NCBI RefSeq assembly: GCF_041153465.1
Contig: NZ_CP154858.1
Location: 868,001 to 932,000, forward strand
Source of the DNA: Thermohahella caldifontis
GTDB lineage: Bacteria; Pseudomonadota; Gammaproteobacteria; Pseudomonadales; Oleiphilaceae
Length of the DNA stretch: 64,000 nt
Direction: 5' to 3'
Shown here in pieces: positions 9,358 through 18,693 of this stretch. The position numbers were made by a program, and so were the translations under genes. Numbering within the stretch: the stretch's first letter is position 1; each line of letters starts with the position of its first letter. The notes under the pieces were generated by a model, which worked only from the letters and a program-made list of their open reading frames with translations, was not told the DNA's origin and made no database searches.

Positions 9358-10096
9358 TCAGGCAGCCAGCCTGACTTCGGAGTCGCCGTTGAGCTGGGCT
9401 TCGAGTCGGGCGTATGCTTCAAGCATGCGGTTGCGGCACATTTCCATAAGCCGGGGAACATCCTTCGCAGTCATGCCCACCGTGGGAATGGGTGCCAATA
9501 CTTCGATCAGCACTTCTTTCGCCCTGCCCGATCCGGGTTTGAGGACATCCAGATAGCTGCTCACACAAACCGGGATAATGGGAGCTCCGGTAGACACCGC
9601 AAGATGAAAGGCGCCCTTCTTGAAAGGCAGCATGTTGTTGCCGCGGTTACGCGTCCCTTCCGGGAAGATCCAGATGCTCTTGCGCTCACGCTGCATGGCT
9701 TCGGCAGTTGCGTTCATGGTTGCCACGGCCTGATTCCGGCGTGACCGGTTGATCAGAACATTCCCGGCTAGCCAGTACATCTGCCCGAAAAGAGGCACCC
9801 ACTTGAGAACGGACTTGCCCACACTGACGGCACCCTTGGGCACAATCCCCCCACGATAAACAGGTCGAAATTGTGCTGATGATTGGCAACCATCACGGAT
9901 GGCGTGGTGGTGTCCAGATAATGGGCATTGATGTGGGTGACTTTTACCCCCATGATCTTGCGCCCCCCCAGGCCAGCCACTTGGCACAGTAGTGGCTGTT
10001 GTCACGATGGAAAGGCCGGAAGAGACAGAAAACCAGCCCGACACAGGAGGTGGCCAGGCAATAAAGCCAGAGAAAGGTGTATCGAATGTGCTGCAC
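9358..10096 (-). pseudogene. plsC: 1-acyl-sn-glycerol-3-phosphate acyltransferase (PlsC), two frameshifts as read
   Basis: Makes phosphatidic acid from lysophosphatidic acid at the inner membrane. The parts lie in sequence: GTG start at 10096 with GGAG 5 bases upstream, VQHIRYTFLWLYCL, then HRDNSHYCAKWLAW; the acyltransferase motif NHQHNFDLF; then KSVLKWVPLFGQMYWLAGNV and the FPEGTRNRG motif. The frame breaks twice, at a run of 7 C (9963-9969) and at a run of 6 C (9847-9852). One extra base at each restores a 246-residue protein with all catalytic motifs, the E. coli PlsC length. Sequencing error is likelier than true decay, since every motif is intact. An operator-like cluster lies upstream. 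Confidence 0.85.
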
Positions 10097-10125
10097 GAGA
10101 GCTCCGGAAGATTTCAAGCCTATTC

Positions 10126-10154
10126 AGCGTACAGTTTAGCGTACAGGTGTACGC
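10126..10154 (-). promoter_or_regulatory. Operator-like repeat: three GCGTACA half-sites upstream of plsC
   Basis: The motif GCGTACA occurs at 10127-10133 and 10139-10145, and its inverse TGTACGC at 10148-10154. The last two form the palindrome AGCGTACAGGTGTACGCC. It sits 43-70 bases upstream of the plsC start and overlaps a possible -10 (TAAACT on the minus strand). From memory it resembles operators of FabR, the TetR-family regulator of unsaturated fatty acid genes. That fits a phospholipid acyltransferase, but the assignment is inference. Confidence 0.5.
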
Positions 10155-10173
10155 CAATCCAGCCGACCAAGGT

Positions 10174-10203
10174 TGCAAATTTGTAAAATTTTACAGGTTT
10201 GCA
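10174..10203. promoter_or_regulatory. 30-bp near-perfect palindrome between the MATE gene and plsC
   Basis: The two halves are TGCAAATTTGTAAAA and TTTTACAGGTTTGCA; 13 of 15 position pairs are complementary. There is no loop and no T-run, so it is more like a protein-binding site than a terminator. It lies about 20 bases upstream of the GCGTACA cluster and 14 bases downstream of the MATE stop. The binding protein is unknown. Confidence 0.45.
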
Positions 10204-10217
10204 GCCTCTGAACCGGA

Positions 10218-11582
10218 TCAGAGTGGCGGAATGGCAGGCCTGGCGCTGCGCCGGCTCGACCAGGCCTCCCGGCCCAGCGTGCGCCAGTAAAGCCAGCCCA
10301 GCCCAAGTGCCGTGGACAGCAATCCGATCCCGAGCCCACTCCAGATGCCGTGAACCCCCCAATATTGTCCCAGCCACCAGGCCACCGGCACACCGATCAG
10401 CCAGTATCCGATTGCTGTCACGACGGTGGGCGCGGTGCCCAGGTGTAGAGCCCGCAGCACGCTGATGATGATGACCTGGGCGCCGTCTGCCAGCTGAAAG
10501 AGGGCAGCGACAACGAAGAGCCCGGTTCCCACGGACATGACCTCTGCACTTCTGGCAGCGTCTGCATTAAAGGTAAACAGACGGATGATGGGTTCCGGCA
10601 GGGTCACGAACAGGATGGCAATCAATGTACAGCATACCAATCCCAGGCCGAGCCCCATACGGGCCACGCGATCAGCGCTGAGCCGATCCCCTGCTCCGTA
10701 AAAATGTCCGACCCGGATGGCCGTTCCCTGTGCCAGACCGATATACAGATTGAATGCGGTTGATGCGGCCTGAAGCGCGACCTGGTGTGCTGCCAGTGAC
10801 ACGGCACCCAGTTTGCCCGCCATCAGGGCAGCAACAAAGAACAACCCCATCTCCATACCGATGGCCACGGCAATGGGTACGCCCAGACGCCAATAGGGCC
10901 GGAAGTCCGGGCGCCTGGGGCGGCTCAGTGCATGCATCAGCCAGCGGCGCACCCTGACAGACCGCGCCAGGTGCCACAGCATGCCCAGGGCCAGAAACAC
11001 ATGCACCAGCGCCGTACCCAGTGCAATCCCCTTGAGCCCCAGTGCCGGCAATATTCCTGCGCCGGTCATCAGGGCATAACTGACCGGCACATTGAGCACT
11101 GCCGCCATGAGTGTCAGGATCATGATCGGCCGGGTGTCGCCCAGCCCGGACGCAAGCCCGCGCAGGAGCATGAACAGGTAGGCGGGCAGTCCAATCCAGG
11201 CAGCACCCTCCAGATAGGCCCGGGCATGGACCAGCATGTTCTTTTCATAACCCAGGGATTCGAGCACACCCGGCGTTACCAGGCACAGGAGGCTGACCAG
11301 CATGCTCAGACAGAGCGCGACAACCAGGCCGCCTCTGAGATTGCGCACAATCCGGCCATGGTGCTTGCGGCCGTAGCTCACGGAAATTTCGTTGGGCGCC
11401 GCGAAGAGGACACCGCTGAAGGTGATGAGAAAAAAGTGAAAGGCGCCCACGCCCAGAGCACCGCCCGCCAGTGCATCCACTCCCATCAATCCCATGAGGA
11501 TGGTATCCGACACCAGCATGGCCGACTGAGCCAGTTGTGCCGCAGACAGGGGAAGCGAGATGGACAGCAGGGCCTTCAACAT
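10218..11582 (-). CDS. MATE-family multidrug/cation antiporter
   Basis: A 454-residue inner-membrane protein with about 12 hydrophobic helices in two similar halves, the MATE/NorM pattern. Typical pieces are LPLSAAQLAQSAMLVSDTIL at the start, GLASGLGDTRPIMI in the first half and HQVALQAASTAFNLYIGL in the second. Such proteins export drugs or metabolites using Na+ or H+ gradients. The start ATG has GAGG 6 bases upstream. It is divergent from a LysR regulator about 100 bases away, which could control it (inference). The substrate cannot be told from sequence. Confidence 0.9.
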   Translation of the reverse strand: MLKALLSISLPLSAAQLAQSAMLVSDTILMGLMGVDALAGGALGVGAFHFFLITFSGVLFAAPNEISVSYGRKHHGRIVRNLRGGLVVALCLSMLVSLLCLVTPGVLESLGYEKNMLVHARAYLEGAAWIGLPAYLFMLLRGLASGLGDTRPIMILTLMAAVLNVPVSYALMTGAGILPALGLKGIALGTALVHVFLALGMLWHLARSVRVRRWLMHALSRPRRPDFRPYWRLGVPIAVAIGMEMGLFFVAALMAGKLGAVSLAAHQVALQAASTAFNLYIGLAQGTAIRVGHFYGAGDRLSADRVARMGLGLGLVCCTLIAILFVTLPEPIIRLFTFNADAARSAEVMSVGTGLFVVAALFQLADGAQVIIISVLRALHLGTAPTVVTAIGYWLIGVPVAWWLGQYWGVHGIWSGLGIGLLSTALGLGWLYWRTLGREAWSSRRSARPAIPPL

Positions 11583-11683
11583 GATTCATCCTCATTCAGG
11601 CACCCCATTCTAGGCTATGCGAATGCCTGTTCAAGCGATATGATGTCACCCATGACATGAGTTTTTTTCATGAAGAGGGTTCC

Positions 11684-12607
11684 GTGCTGCCACCACTCAA
11701 TGCGCTCCGCACCTTTGAAGTTGCCGCGCGTCACCTCAGTCTGACCCGTGCTGCCCGGGAGCTCAATGTGACTCAGGGGGCCGTCTCCAAACAGATTGCC
11801 CATCTGGAAGATGTGCTGGGTGTGCCTGTGTTTGAACGGCATCACCGCCGTCTGACCCTGACCCCTGCCGGCCAGCAGCTGGCAGAGCATCTGACCCCCA
11901 TGTTTCGCGGACTGGCGGCCGCCTGTGAGCGCATTCGCGCGGCTGACCCTTCTCGCCTGGCCATTCAGCTCACCCCAACCATCGCCATCCGCTGGTTTTT
12001 CCCGAGGCTGCCACAGATTCAATCACGGCTTCCCAATATCCGGCTGGAAGTGACCACGCGTTGGTTCGAAGCGGAAAAGGCATTGCCGGATGAGCTGGTG
12101 CCCTATGATGTCGTCATCTTTTGTGCACCGAGGCATCACCGCCTGCCAGCCTGTTTTCTGCGCGACGAGATCATGCGTCCTGTCGCCTCGCCGGCGCTGC
12201 TGGCACGCTGGGGCGGCGACGTGCGTGCAGCGCTGGCCCATGCGCCCCTTTTACATCTTGAAGCATCGCAGCAGGACTGGGGCCGGTGGTTCACACAGAC
12301 CGGTTACCACCGCGAGGGTCCAGTGGCGCCGGAACTGCGTTTTGACTCACTTGACATGGCACTCACTGCCGCATTGCAGGGGCACGGGATCGTCCTGATG
12401 GATATGCCTTTCGTAATCAATGAGGTTTCATCAGGCGCTTTGCGCTGTCTCACGCCGCAAACGCCATTTGACAGCGGCTGGGCCTATTTCGTTCACCTGC
12501 CCCGCGACGACCGGCAGGAACAGGCACGTCCGCTTCTGGACTGGCTGAAGTCCGAAACGGAAAGGGACGCTCACCGCGTTCACGATTGGCTGGGCACCCT
12601 GGAATGA
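11684..12607 (+). CDS. LysR-family transcriptional regulator, GcvA-like
   Basis: An N-terminal winged helix (LNALRTFEVAARHLSLTRAA, then ELNVTQGAVSKQIAHLE) is followed by a type-2 periplasmic-binding-like effector domain, 307 residues. The spacing and wording of the helix resemble the GcvA/AmpR branch. I prefer the GTG at 11684, which has GAGGG just upstream; the ATG at 11657 has no ribosome-binding sequence. It is divergent from the MATE exporter and its stop overlaps the dinB start (ATGA), so regulator and polymerase IV are probably cotranscribed. The target is unknown. Confidence 0.87.
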   Translation: MLPPLNALRTFEVAARHLSLTRAARELNVTQGAVSKQIAHLEDVLGVPVFERHHRRLTLTPAGQQLAEHLTPMFRGLAAACERIRAADPSRLAIQLTPTIAIRWFFPRLPQIQSRLPNIRLEVTTRWFEAEKALPDELVPYDVVIFCAPRHHRLPACFLRDEIMRPVASPALLARWGGDVRAALAHAPLLHLEASQQDWGRWFTQTGYHREGPVAPELRFDSLDMALTAALQGHGIVLMDMPFVINEVSSGALRCLTPQTPFDSGWAYFVHLPRDDRQEQARPLLDWLKSETERDAHRVHDWLGTLE

Positions 12608-13680
12608 GTGTTCGCAAGATCATCCATGTGGATGCGGACTCTTTCTATGCCGCCATTGAAATGAGGGAGGATCCGGCCCTGGCTTCGCGCCCGATTGCGG
12701 TAGGCGGCCAACCGGATCACCGGGGAGTGATCGCCACCTGCAATTATCTGGCGCGGGCCCGCGGCGTACACTCTGCCATGCCCTCTTCCATGGCGCTGCG
12801 CGCGTGCCCGGATCTGATCATTCTGCCACCACGCTTTGAACTGTACCGGGAGGTTTCCCGGCAGCTCCATGCCATCCTGCGCCAGTACACAGCCCTCATC
12901 GAGCCGGTTGCGCTGGATGAGGCTTATATGGACGTATCGGAATGCCGGGCACTGGGGGGCATTGCGACACGGATTGCCGAAGCCATCCGGCAGGAGGTGA
13001 GAGAAACGCTGCGTATTACCGTATCGGCCGGGGTGGCACCCAACAAGTTTCTGGCCAAGGTAGCCAGTGACTGGCGCAAGCCTGACGGACTGTTTGTCAT
13101 CAAGCCTCATCAGGTTGCAGACTTTGTGAAGAATCTGCCGGTTGGCAAGATCAATGGTGTGGGACCCGTCACCCGCAAAAAACTGGAATCCATGGGTATC
13201 CACACCTGCGGTGATCTGCAGTCCGTGGAGGCGCTGGAGTTGGAACGCCTGTTCGGGCGCTGGGGGGCGCGGCTGTACCAGCTTGCACGGGGTGTGGACA
13301 ACCGGCCTGTCCAGACATCACGACGGATCAAGAGTCAGTCTGTCGAAAGAACCTTTGACCACGATCTGATTTCGGAAGCCCGGATTCTGGCAACACTGCC
13401 GGATCTGCTGGTCCGCCTGGCCACCCGTTTCGAACGCTATCAGTCCGCCTATCAGCCCGTCTCGCGCACCGTGAAGGTCAAGTTCAGTGACTTTCAGCAA
13501 ACCACGCTGGAGCAGAGACTGACCACTCAGGACTGGGAAGACCGGGCGGCCTGGGAGGTCATGCTGGCTGCGGCCTGGCGGCGTCAGGGGAAGCCCGTCA
13601 GGTTGATTGGTGTGGGGCTGGGCCTTGCGCCCCGCCATGCGGACTCGGCCCAGCTTTCACTGTTCGAAGAGGATTTCTGA
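12604..13680 (+). CDS. dinB: DNA polymerase IV (Y family)
   Basis: Error-prone translesion polymerase of 358 residues. The catalytic acidic residues are Asp10 in IHVDADSFYAAIE and Asp105-Glu106 in LDEAYMDVS. The thumb motif FLAKVASDWRKPDGLFVI and the helix-hairpin-helix region (LPVGKINGVGPVTRKKLESM) follow. The C-terminus, QLSLFEEDF, looks like a beta-clamp binding motif (QLxLF). It begins inside the LysR stop codon, so its expression should follow that gene. I see no LexA box at the front of the pair, unlike E. coli dinB. Confidence 0.95.
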   Translation: MSVRKIIHVDADSFYAAIEMREDPALASRPIAVGGQPDHRGVIATCNYLARARGVHSAMPSSMALRACPDLIILPPRFELYREVSRQLHAILRQYTALIEPVALDEAYMDVSECRALGGIATRIAEAIRQEVRETLRITVSAGVAPNKFLAKVASDWRKPDGLFVIKPHQVADFVKNLPVGKINGVGPVTRKKLESMGIHTCGDLQSVEALELERLFGRWGARLYQLARGVDNRPVQTSRRIKSQSVERTFDHDLISEARILATLPDLLVRLATRFERYQSAYQPVSRTVKVKFSDFQQTTLEQRLTTQDWEDRAAWEVMLAAAWRRQGKPVRLIGVGLGLAPRHADSAQLSLFEEDF

Positions 13681-13706
13681 TCCGGTATCACCGGGTCATT
13701 CTCCGG

Positions 13707-14042
13707 TTACTCCCTGACGACAGGCAGCCCGTATTGCTTCACTACGTCGTCCAGACCGCCTTCATTGACCACCCGCGTATATCCCATGGCACGGAGTGTT
13801 TCCAGTGCAATGCCTGCGCGACGGCCGCTGCGGCAATAGAGGTGAATTTCCGCATCCCGGTCAGGGGCGATCGATCCGATACGCTGGCCGATTTCCTGAT
13901 ATGGCACGAGCAATGCGCCCTCTACGTGACCCTGGGCATATTCCTGTGGCGTACGGACATCAATCCAGAGCGCGTCCGCCCAGACGGAGAGACTGACCAA
14001 GCTTGCGAGTATCAATCCGAAAAGTCGTTTCATCTCACTCAT
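13707..14042 (-). CDS. Periplasmic single-domain rhodanese (PspE-like)
   Basis: Residues 1-22 form a cleavable signal (MKRLFGLILASLVSLSVWA). The rhodanese fold follows: LWIDVRTPQEYAQGHVEGA, then the catalytic Cys in the CRSGRRAG loop. Sulfurtransferases of this PspE type move sulfane sulfur in the periplasm. The total is 111 residues. The start may be ATG 14042 or the ATG three codons later. It is single, 38 bases beyond the stop of the next chemoreceptor gene on the same strand. Confidence 0.87.
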   Translation of the reverse strand: MSEMKRLFGLILASLVSLSVWADALWIDVRTPQEYAQGHVEGALLVPYQEIGQRIGSIAPDRDAEIHLYCRSGRRAGIALETLRAMGYTRVVNEGGLDDVVKQYGLPVVRE

Positions 14043-14079
14043 GGACCTGTTTCAGGAGTTTATGTGCTCCCATTCTACA

Positions 14080-15756
14080 CTATTCTGTCCGGAACCGGGC
14101 GACCTGCTGCGACAAGCTGCGTCCCAGTTCAGCCAGTTTGAGTGTGATTTCGCGGGTTTCCTGCATGCCGCTGTTGGCCACTTCAGCCGCCTCGGTGATT
14201 TCGGTAATGCTGCGGTTGATATCCTCGGTCACAGCAGTCTGTTCCTCCGCCGCGCTGGCAATCTGGGTATTCATGTCGTTGATCCGGTTGACGGCCTGAG
14301 CAATTTCAATGAGTGACTGATTCGAGGCCTCCGCGAGCTCAACGGTATCCTGCCCCTTCTGCTGACAGGCACGGGCCACCGATACGGCCCGGCCGGAGCC
14401 GGATTGCAGCTTTTCGATCATCTGCTGGATTTCTTCCGTGCTGTCCTGTGTCTTGCTGGCCAGTGCACGCACCTCATCCGCGACCACGGCGAAGCCTCTT
14501 CCGGCCTCCCCGGCTCGCGCCGCCTCAATGGCGGCATTGAGTGCCAGCAGGTTGGTCTGTTCGGCGATTCCGCGAATGACATCCAGTACGGAGACGATGT
14601 TCTTCACATCGCCCTCCAGATTGCCAATGACGGAGGCGGCTTCTTCCAGGTCCGACGCCAGCTGACTCATGGATTCGACTGCACGCCCTACCGTTTCACG
14701 GGCCTTCTGACTTTCCTCGTCCGCATGATGCGCCGATTCTGCCGCTTCGTGAGCGCCGGTTGCCACCTGACTTGCAGCGGAAGTCAGTTCGGAAACGGCA
14801 GTGGCCACCATATCCGTCTGGGCGGTCTGGCGTTCAAAGGCACTCGCCGCATCCTGCACCACGTCCTCCATCTGGCCGGAACGGGCTTCGATCTGCTCGC
14901 TGGTATATTTGACCTCCCGGATGAGTCCGCCGATCTTTTCCACAAACCGATTGAAGGCCCGAGAGAGCTCGCCCAGCTCATCCTGAGCCTCATCAGGCAG
15001 ACGGCGGGTCAGGTCTCCTTCCCCTTCGCTGATTTCATTGAGCTGTCGGGTCACCATGAACAGGGACCGCGCAATGGAACGATAGATGAAATAGCCCACA
15101 ATGCCGACGGCCAGGAGCATCAACACGGCCGTCGTGATGAAGGTGGTGATCAAGGCGCTGATTTGCTCATCCGCCACCGCTTCCATTTCCGCAACCTTAC
15201 GGTCAATACTGTCAATATAAAAACCGGTTCCGATTATCCAGTTCCATTTGGGCAGATAAACGGCATAACTCAGCTTGGGCTGAGGCGCCTTCGCCCCCGG
15301 CTTCGGCCACATGTATTCAACGTACCCGCCTCCGTTCTGAGCCACCTTCACCAGTTCACGGATCACATAGACCCCGTTGGGATCCTTCACATCCCAGAAA
15401 TTGTCTCCCCAGCCCCTGTCATTGTCCCCATGAAATATCCGGGTGCCCTTGTCGTCATAACCGAAAATGTAGCCGGTTTCGCCATAGCGCATGCTGTTCA
15501 TGATGGCGATGGCTTTCTGCTTCGCCTCCTGATCATCCGGTCCCGCTGCGTCATACACAGGTTTGATGGCGGTCTGAACCAGCTGCATGTAGTGCAGCAA
15601 CTGCTCCTTCTTGCTGGCCAGGAGCTCCTCACGGGCCTGTTCCACGGACTTCCGCGCATTCTGCCCGGCCGTCAGGTAACTGGATACCCCGAGTATCAGT
15701 GCAAGAAGGATTGGGGGCAGATAAGTAATGGCTATCAGTCGGGTCTGAATTTTCAC
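14080..15756 (-). CDS. Methyl-accepting chemotaxis protein with single Cache sensor
   Basis: Transmembrane chemoreceptor of 558 residues. TM1 is at about 7-28, followed by a periplasmic single-Cache (sCache_2) domain with the signature YGETGYIFGYDDKGTRIFHG and GGGYVEYMWPKPG. TM2 is at about 200-222, then a HAMP domain and the signalling hairpin (EQTNLLALNAAIEAARAGEA). GTG 15756 is chosen as start: GGAG lies 9 bases before it and the open frame upstream of it is not protein-like. There is no C-terminal CheR-tethering pentapeptide. The ligand is unknown; sCache_2 receptors often sense small carboxylates. Confidence 0.92.
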   Translation of the reverse strand: MKIQTRLIAITYLPPILLALILGVSSYLTAGQNARKSVEQAREELLASKKEQLLHYMQLVQTAIKPVYDAAGPDDQEAKQKAIAIMNSMRYGETGYIFGYDDKGTRIFHGDNDRGWGDNFWDVKDPNGVYVIRELVKVAQNGGGYVEYMWPKPGAKAPQPKLSYAVYLPKWNWIIGTGFYIDSIDRKVAEMEAVADEQISALITTFITTAVLMLLAVGIVGYFIYRSIARSLFMVTRQLNEISEGEGDLTRRLPDEAQDELGELSRAFNRFVEKIGGLIREVKYTSEQIEARSGQMEDVVQDAASAFERQTAQTDMVATAVSELTSAASQVATGAHEAAESAHHADEESQKARETVGRAVESMSQLASDLEEAASVIGNLEGDVKNIVSVLDVIRGIAEQTNLLALNAAIEAARAGEAGRGFAVVADEVRALASKTQDSTEEIQQMIEKLQSGSGRAVSVARACQQKGQDTVELAEASNQSLIEIAQAVNRINDMNTQIASAAEEQTAVTEDINRSITEITEAAEVANSGMQETREITLKLAELGRSLSQQVARFRTE

Positions 15757-15857
15757 GAAGAACAACTCCAATCTGGCGTCCGGATCTTGTCTCCAAGCAT
15801 AGACGCCAGAATGGAAATATCCAAAAATGATCTTCTGTACTTGAGGACGGGAATCGG

Positions 15858-17141
15858 TCAGACGGCTTCCAGAATGGCCGTGACGCCCTGTCCGCCGGCA
15901 GCACAGATGGAAATGAGTCCCCGACCGGAGCCACGCTGATGCAGGATCTTGGCCAGAGTGGCGACAATCCGCCCTCCGGTTGCGGCAAAGGGGTGACCCG
16001 CGGCCAGACTGCTGCCCTTGATATTGAGACGATCCCGGTCGACCGGCCCCAGCGGCGCATTGAGCCCCAGACGCTCCCGGCAGAATGCGGGATCTTCCCA
16101 AGCCTTGAGTGTGGCCAGAACCTGGGAGGCAAAGGCTTCGTGAATCTCGTAGACGTCAAAATCCTGTAGTGTCAGATTCTGACGGGCAAGCATCCGCGGT
16201 ACCGCATAGGCCGGTGCCATGAGCAGGCCTTCCTTGCCGGAGACAAAATCCACGGCCGCTGTTTCATAATCCACCAGTCTGGCCAGGATGGGCCAGCCCT
16301 GCGCCCTGGCCCAGGCTTCGCTGGCCAGAAGCACCACCGAGGCGCCATCGGTGAGCGCGGTGCTGTTGCCTGCGGTCATGGTCCCCTTTTCCCGATCAAA
16401 TACCGGGCGCAGACTGGCCAGCTTTTCCAGGCTGATATCCTCGCGCAGGATGTTGTCCCGGGTGAGGCCGGCACAGGGTGTCATCAGATCCTCGAAGAAT
16501 CCTTCTTCATAAGCCTGCCTGAGGCGAACATGAGACCGGAAAGCCAGGGCGTCCTGTTCCTCGCGGCCGATCCCCCACTGATGGGCGGTGATCTGTGCAT
16601 GTTCGCCCATGCTCTTGCCCGTTCGCGGCTCACTGTTCAGCGGAATCTCGGGCATGAGATCACGGGGCCGGATTTGCGCCAGCGCCCTGAGCTTGCCCTG
16701 CCAGTCCTTTGCCCGGTTGGCCGCAAGCAACGCCTTGCGAAGGCCCTCGCCGACACCGATGGGCGCGTCCGAGGTGGTGTCCGTACCGCCGGCAATCCCC
16801 CACTCGATCTGTCCGAGCGCAATCTTGTTGGCAACGGCAATGAATGCCTGAAGACCGGTGCCACACGCCTGCTGCATGTCGCAGGCCGGGGTATCGGGCG
16901 CCAGCCCGGAACTCAGCACCACTTCACGGGTCAGATTGAAGTCGCGGGAGTGCTTGACCACAGCACCGGCGGCCACCTCGCCTGCACGCTGACCGTGCAG
17001 ACCGAAACGATCCACCAGACCGCGCATGGCCTGTGTGAGCAGGGCCTGATTGCTCAACTCGGCATAGGCGGTATTGGAGCGGGCAAACGGAATCCGGTTG
17101 CCTCCGACGATGACCACGTTTCTGAGGGGCGGGCTGGACAT
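15858..17141 (-). CDS. Thiolase / acetyl-CoA C-acyltransferase (FadI-like)
   Basis: 427-residue thiolase, the size of FadI-type long-chain enzymes. Catalytic residues are Cys93 in MQQACGTGLQAF, His383 in LAAGHPFAATGGR and Cys413 in ICAAGGQG. It either cleaves 3-ketoacyl-CoA in beta-oxidation or condenses acyl-CoA. The ATG at 17141 has AGGAG 8 bases upstream. It is divergent from the long FabG-like reductase at 17300, and a MaoC hydratase lies nearby. This trio recurs in Pseudomonas, Marinobacter and Alcanivorax-type genomes (from memory), so a lipid-oxidation or storage role is likely. Confidence 0.92.
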   Translation of the reverse strand: MSSPPLRNVVIVGGNRIPFARSNTAYAELSNQALLTQAMRGLVDRFGLHGQRAGEVAAGAVVKHSRDFNLTREVVLSSGLAPDTPACDMQQACGTGLQAFIAVANKIALGQIEWGIAGGTDTTSDAPIGVGEGLRKALLAANRAKDWQGKLRALAQIRPRDLMPEIPLNSEPRTGKSMGEHAQITAHQWGIGREEQDALAFRSHVRLRQAYEEGFFEDLMTPCAGLTRDNILREDISLEKLASLRPVFDREKGTMTAGNSTALTDGASVVLLASEAWARAQGWPILARLVDYETAAVDFVSGKEGLLMAPAYAVPRMLARQNLTLQDFDVYEIHEAFASQVLATLKAWEDPAFCRERLGLNAPLGPVDRDRLNIKGSSLAAGHPFAATGGRIVATLAKILHQRGSGRGLISICAAGGQGVTAILEAV

Positions 17142-17299
17142 GAGCGATCTCCTTTCATGGTTGATTGCCAGCCAGTCTAGGCGAATAATGCGGCTGGACA
17201 TTGGCAGAGATGACAACCGGACCGGCGTACCAGGCCAATCGCTCCCCTGCGCCGGCAGGACATAATCAAGACTCACACCATTGCAGAGGATGCCCGACC

Positions 17300-18691
17300 A
17301 TGACTGACATGTACCAGAAACTTGCCAACTCTCCACTGGGCAGTTCGCTCGTGGATGCCCTGAACCTGCCCCGCCCGGTCTTTCTGGAACGTCTGACCCG
17401 GAATGATGCCCCGCTGATCGAGGGCCATGTTGCCATCGGCGGGCTCACGGCAGACAGTGCTGCCCTTCCGGAACTGGCCGGTGTGCTGACCGGTTCGCTG
17501 GTGACCTGTCATGTTGCGGAGGATATCCGGGCGGCCTTTCCGGAAGGCGAAAGTCTGGCAGGTGAAGCGTCCGACATCCGCTACAAGGCGGTGGTCTTTG
17601 ACGCCACCCATGCCCGCACACTGGATGACCTGAAACCGCTTTATCGTTTCATGAAAGCCCATGTCCGCAAACTGGCGACCTGCGCCCGTGTGCTGATTCT
17701 CGGCTGTCCGACGGACAAGCTTGAACCCGAAGCGGCGGCCACACATCAGGCTCTGCTGGGATTTGTGAAAAGTGTGGCGAAGGAAATCGGCCGCAAGGGT
17801 GCCACGGCCAACCTGATTCAGGTTCAGCCCGGCTACGAGACGGGGCTGACCTCCAGTCTGCGCTTCTTCCTCTCCCCGCGCTCCGCATTCGTGGATGGTC
17901 AGTCCGTGGTGATTCAGGGCAAGCCCAAAGCCGGTATCCAGATTGACTGGACCCGACCGCTTGCCGGCAAGACAGCCCTCGTCACCGGCGCGTCTCGCGG
18001 CATCGGGGAAGCGATTGCGCGGACATTGGCCCGGGATGGCGCACGGGTGGTGGTACTGGACATTCCCGCAGCCGAGTCTGCACTCAATTCGCTCGCCGGC
18101 GACCTGGATGGCATTCCCGTCCTGCTCGATGTGAGTGCACCCGACGCCCCCGAGACACTGGCAAAACGTCTGGCCGCGGAAGATATCGGTGGTATCGATA
18201 TCGTGGTACACAACGCCGGCATTACCCGTGACAAGACACTGGCCAACATGCCGGAGCATCTGTGGGATCAGGTCATGGCCATCAACATCCAGGCGATTGT
18301 GCGGATCAACGCCGCCCTGCTGGCACAGGATCTGATCAGACCTCAGGGACGGATCGTCGGACTGGCCTCCATTTCCGGTATCGCCGGCAACTTCGGTCAG
18401 AGCAACTACGCGGCTTCCAAGGCCGCGGTGATCGGCTACGTCAAAGCCCTGGCCGGCACCCTCAAGCAAGGCATCACGGCCAACGCGGTCGCCCCCGGCT
18501 TCATCGAGACTCAGATGACGGCAGCCATTCCCTTTGCCATCCGGGAGGTGGGTCGGCGCATGAATGCTCTGTCACAAGGGGGCCAGCCCCAGGATGTGGC
18601 GGAGGCCATCGCCTGGCTGGCCAGCCCGGGCAGCCAGGGCATTACCGGCCAGACCGTCCGCGTCTGCGGTCTCAACCTGATCGGACAGTAA
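17300..18691 (+). CDS. Long 3-oxoacyl-ACP/CoA reductase (FabG4-like)
   Basis: 463 residues. The C-terminal half is a short-chain dehydrogenase: nucleotide motif TGASRGIGEA, HNAGITRDK, and the active site SIS...YAASK. The N-terminal 215 residues have no SDR active site and resemble the extra flavodoxin-like domain of high-molecular-weight FabG4 reductases. These favour CoA substrates and NADH. I use ATG 17300 with AGAGGA upstream. It is divergent from the thiolase. Together with the thiolase and MaoC hydratase it supplies three of the four beta-oxidation-type steps. Confidence 0.9.
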   Translation: MTDMYQKLANSPLGSSLVDALNLPRPVFLERLTRNDAPLIEGHVAIGGLTADSAALPELAGVLTGSLVTCHVAEDIRAAFPEGESLAGEASDIRYKAVVFDATHARTLDDLKPLYRFMKAHVRKLATCARVLILGCPTDKLEPEAAATHQALLGFVKSVAKEIGRKGATANLIQVQPGYETGLTSSLRFFLSPRSAFVDGQSVVIQGKPKAGIQIDWTRPLAGKTALVTGASRGIGEAIARTLARDGARVVVLDIPAAESALNSLAGDLDGIPVLLDVSAPDAPETLAKRLAAEDIGGIDIVVHNAGITRDKTLANMPEHLWDQVMAINIQAIVRINAALLAQDLIRPQGRIVGLASISGIAGNFGQSNYAASKAAVIGYVKALAGTLKQGITANAVAPGFIETQMTAAIPFAIREVGRRMNALSQGGQPQDVAEAIAWLASPGSQGITGQTVRVCGLNLIGQ

Positions 18692-18693
18692 GC

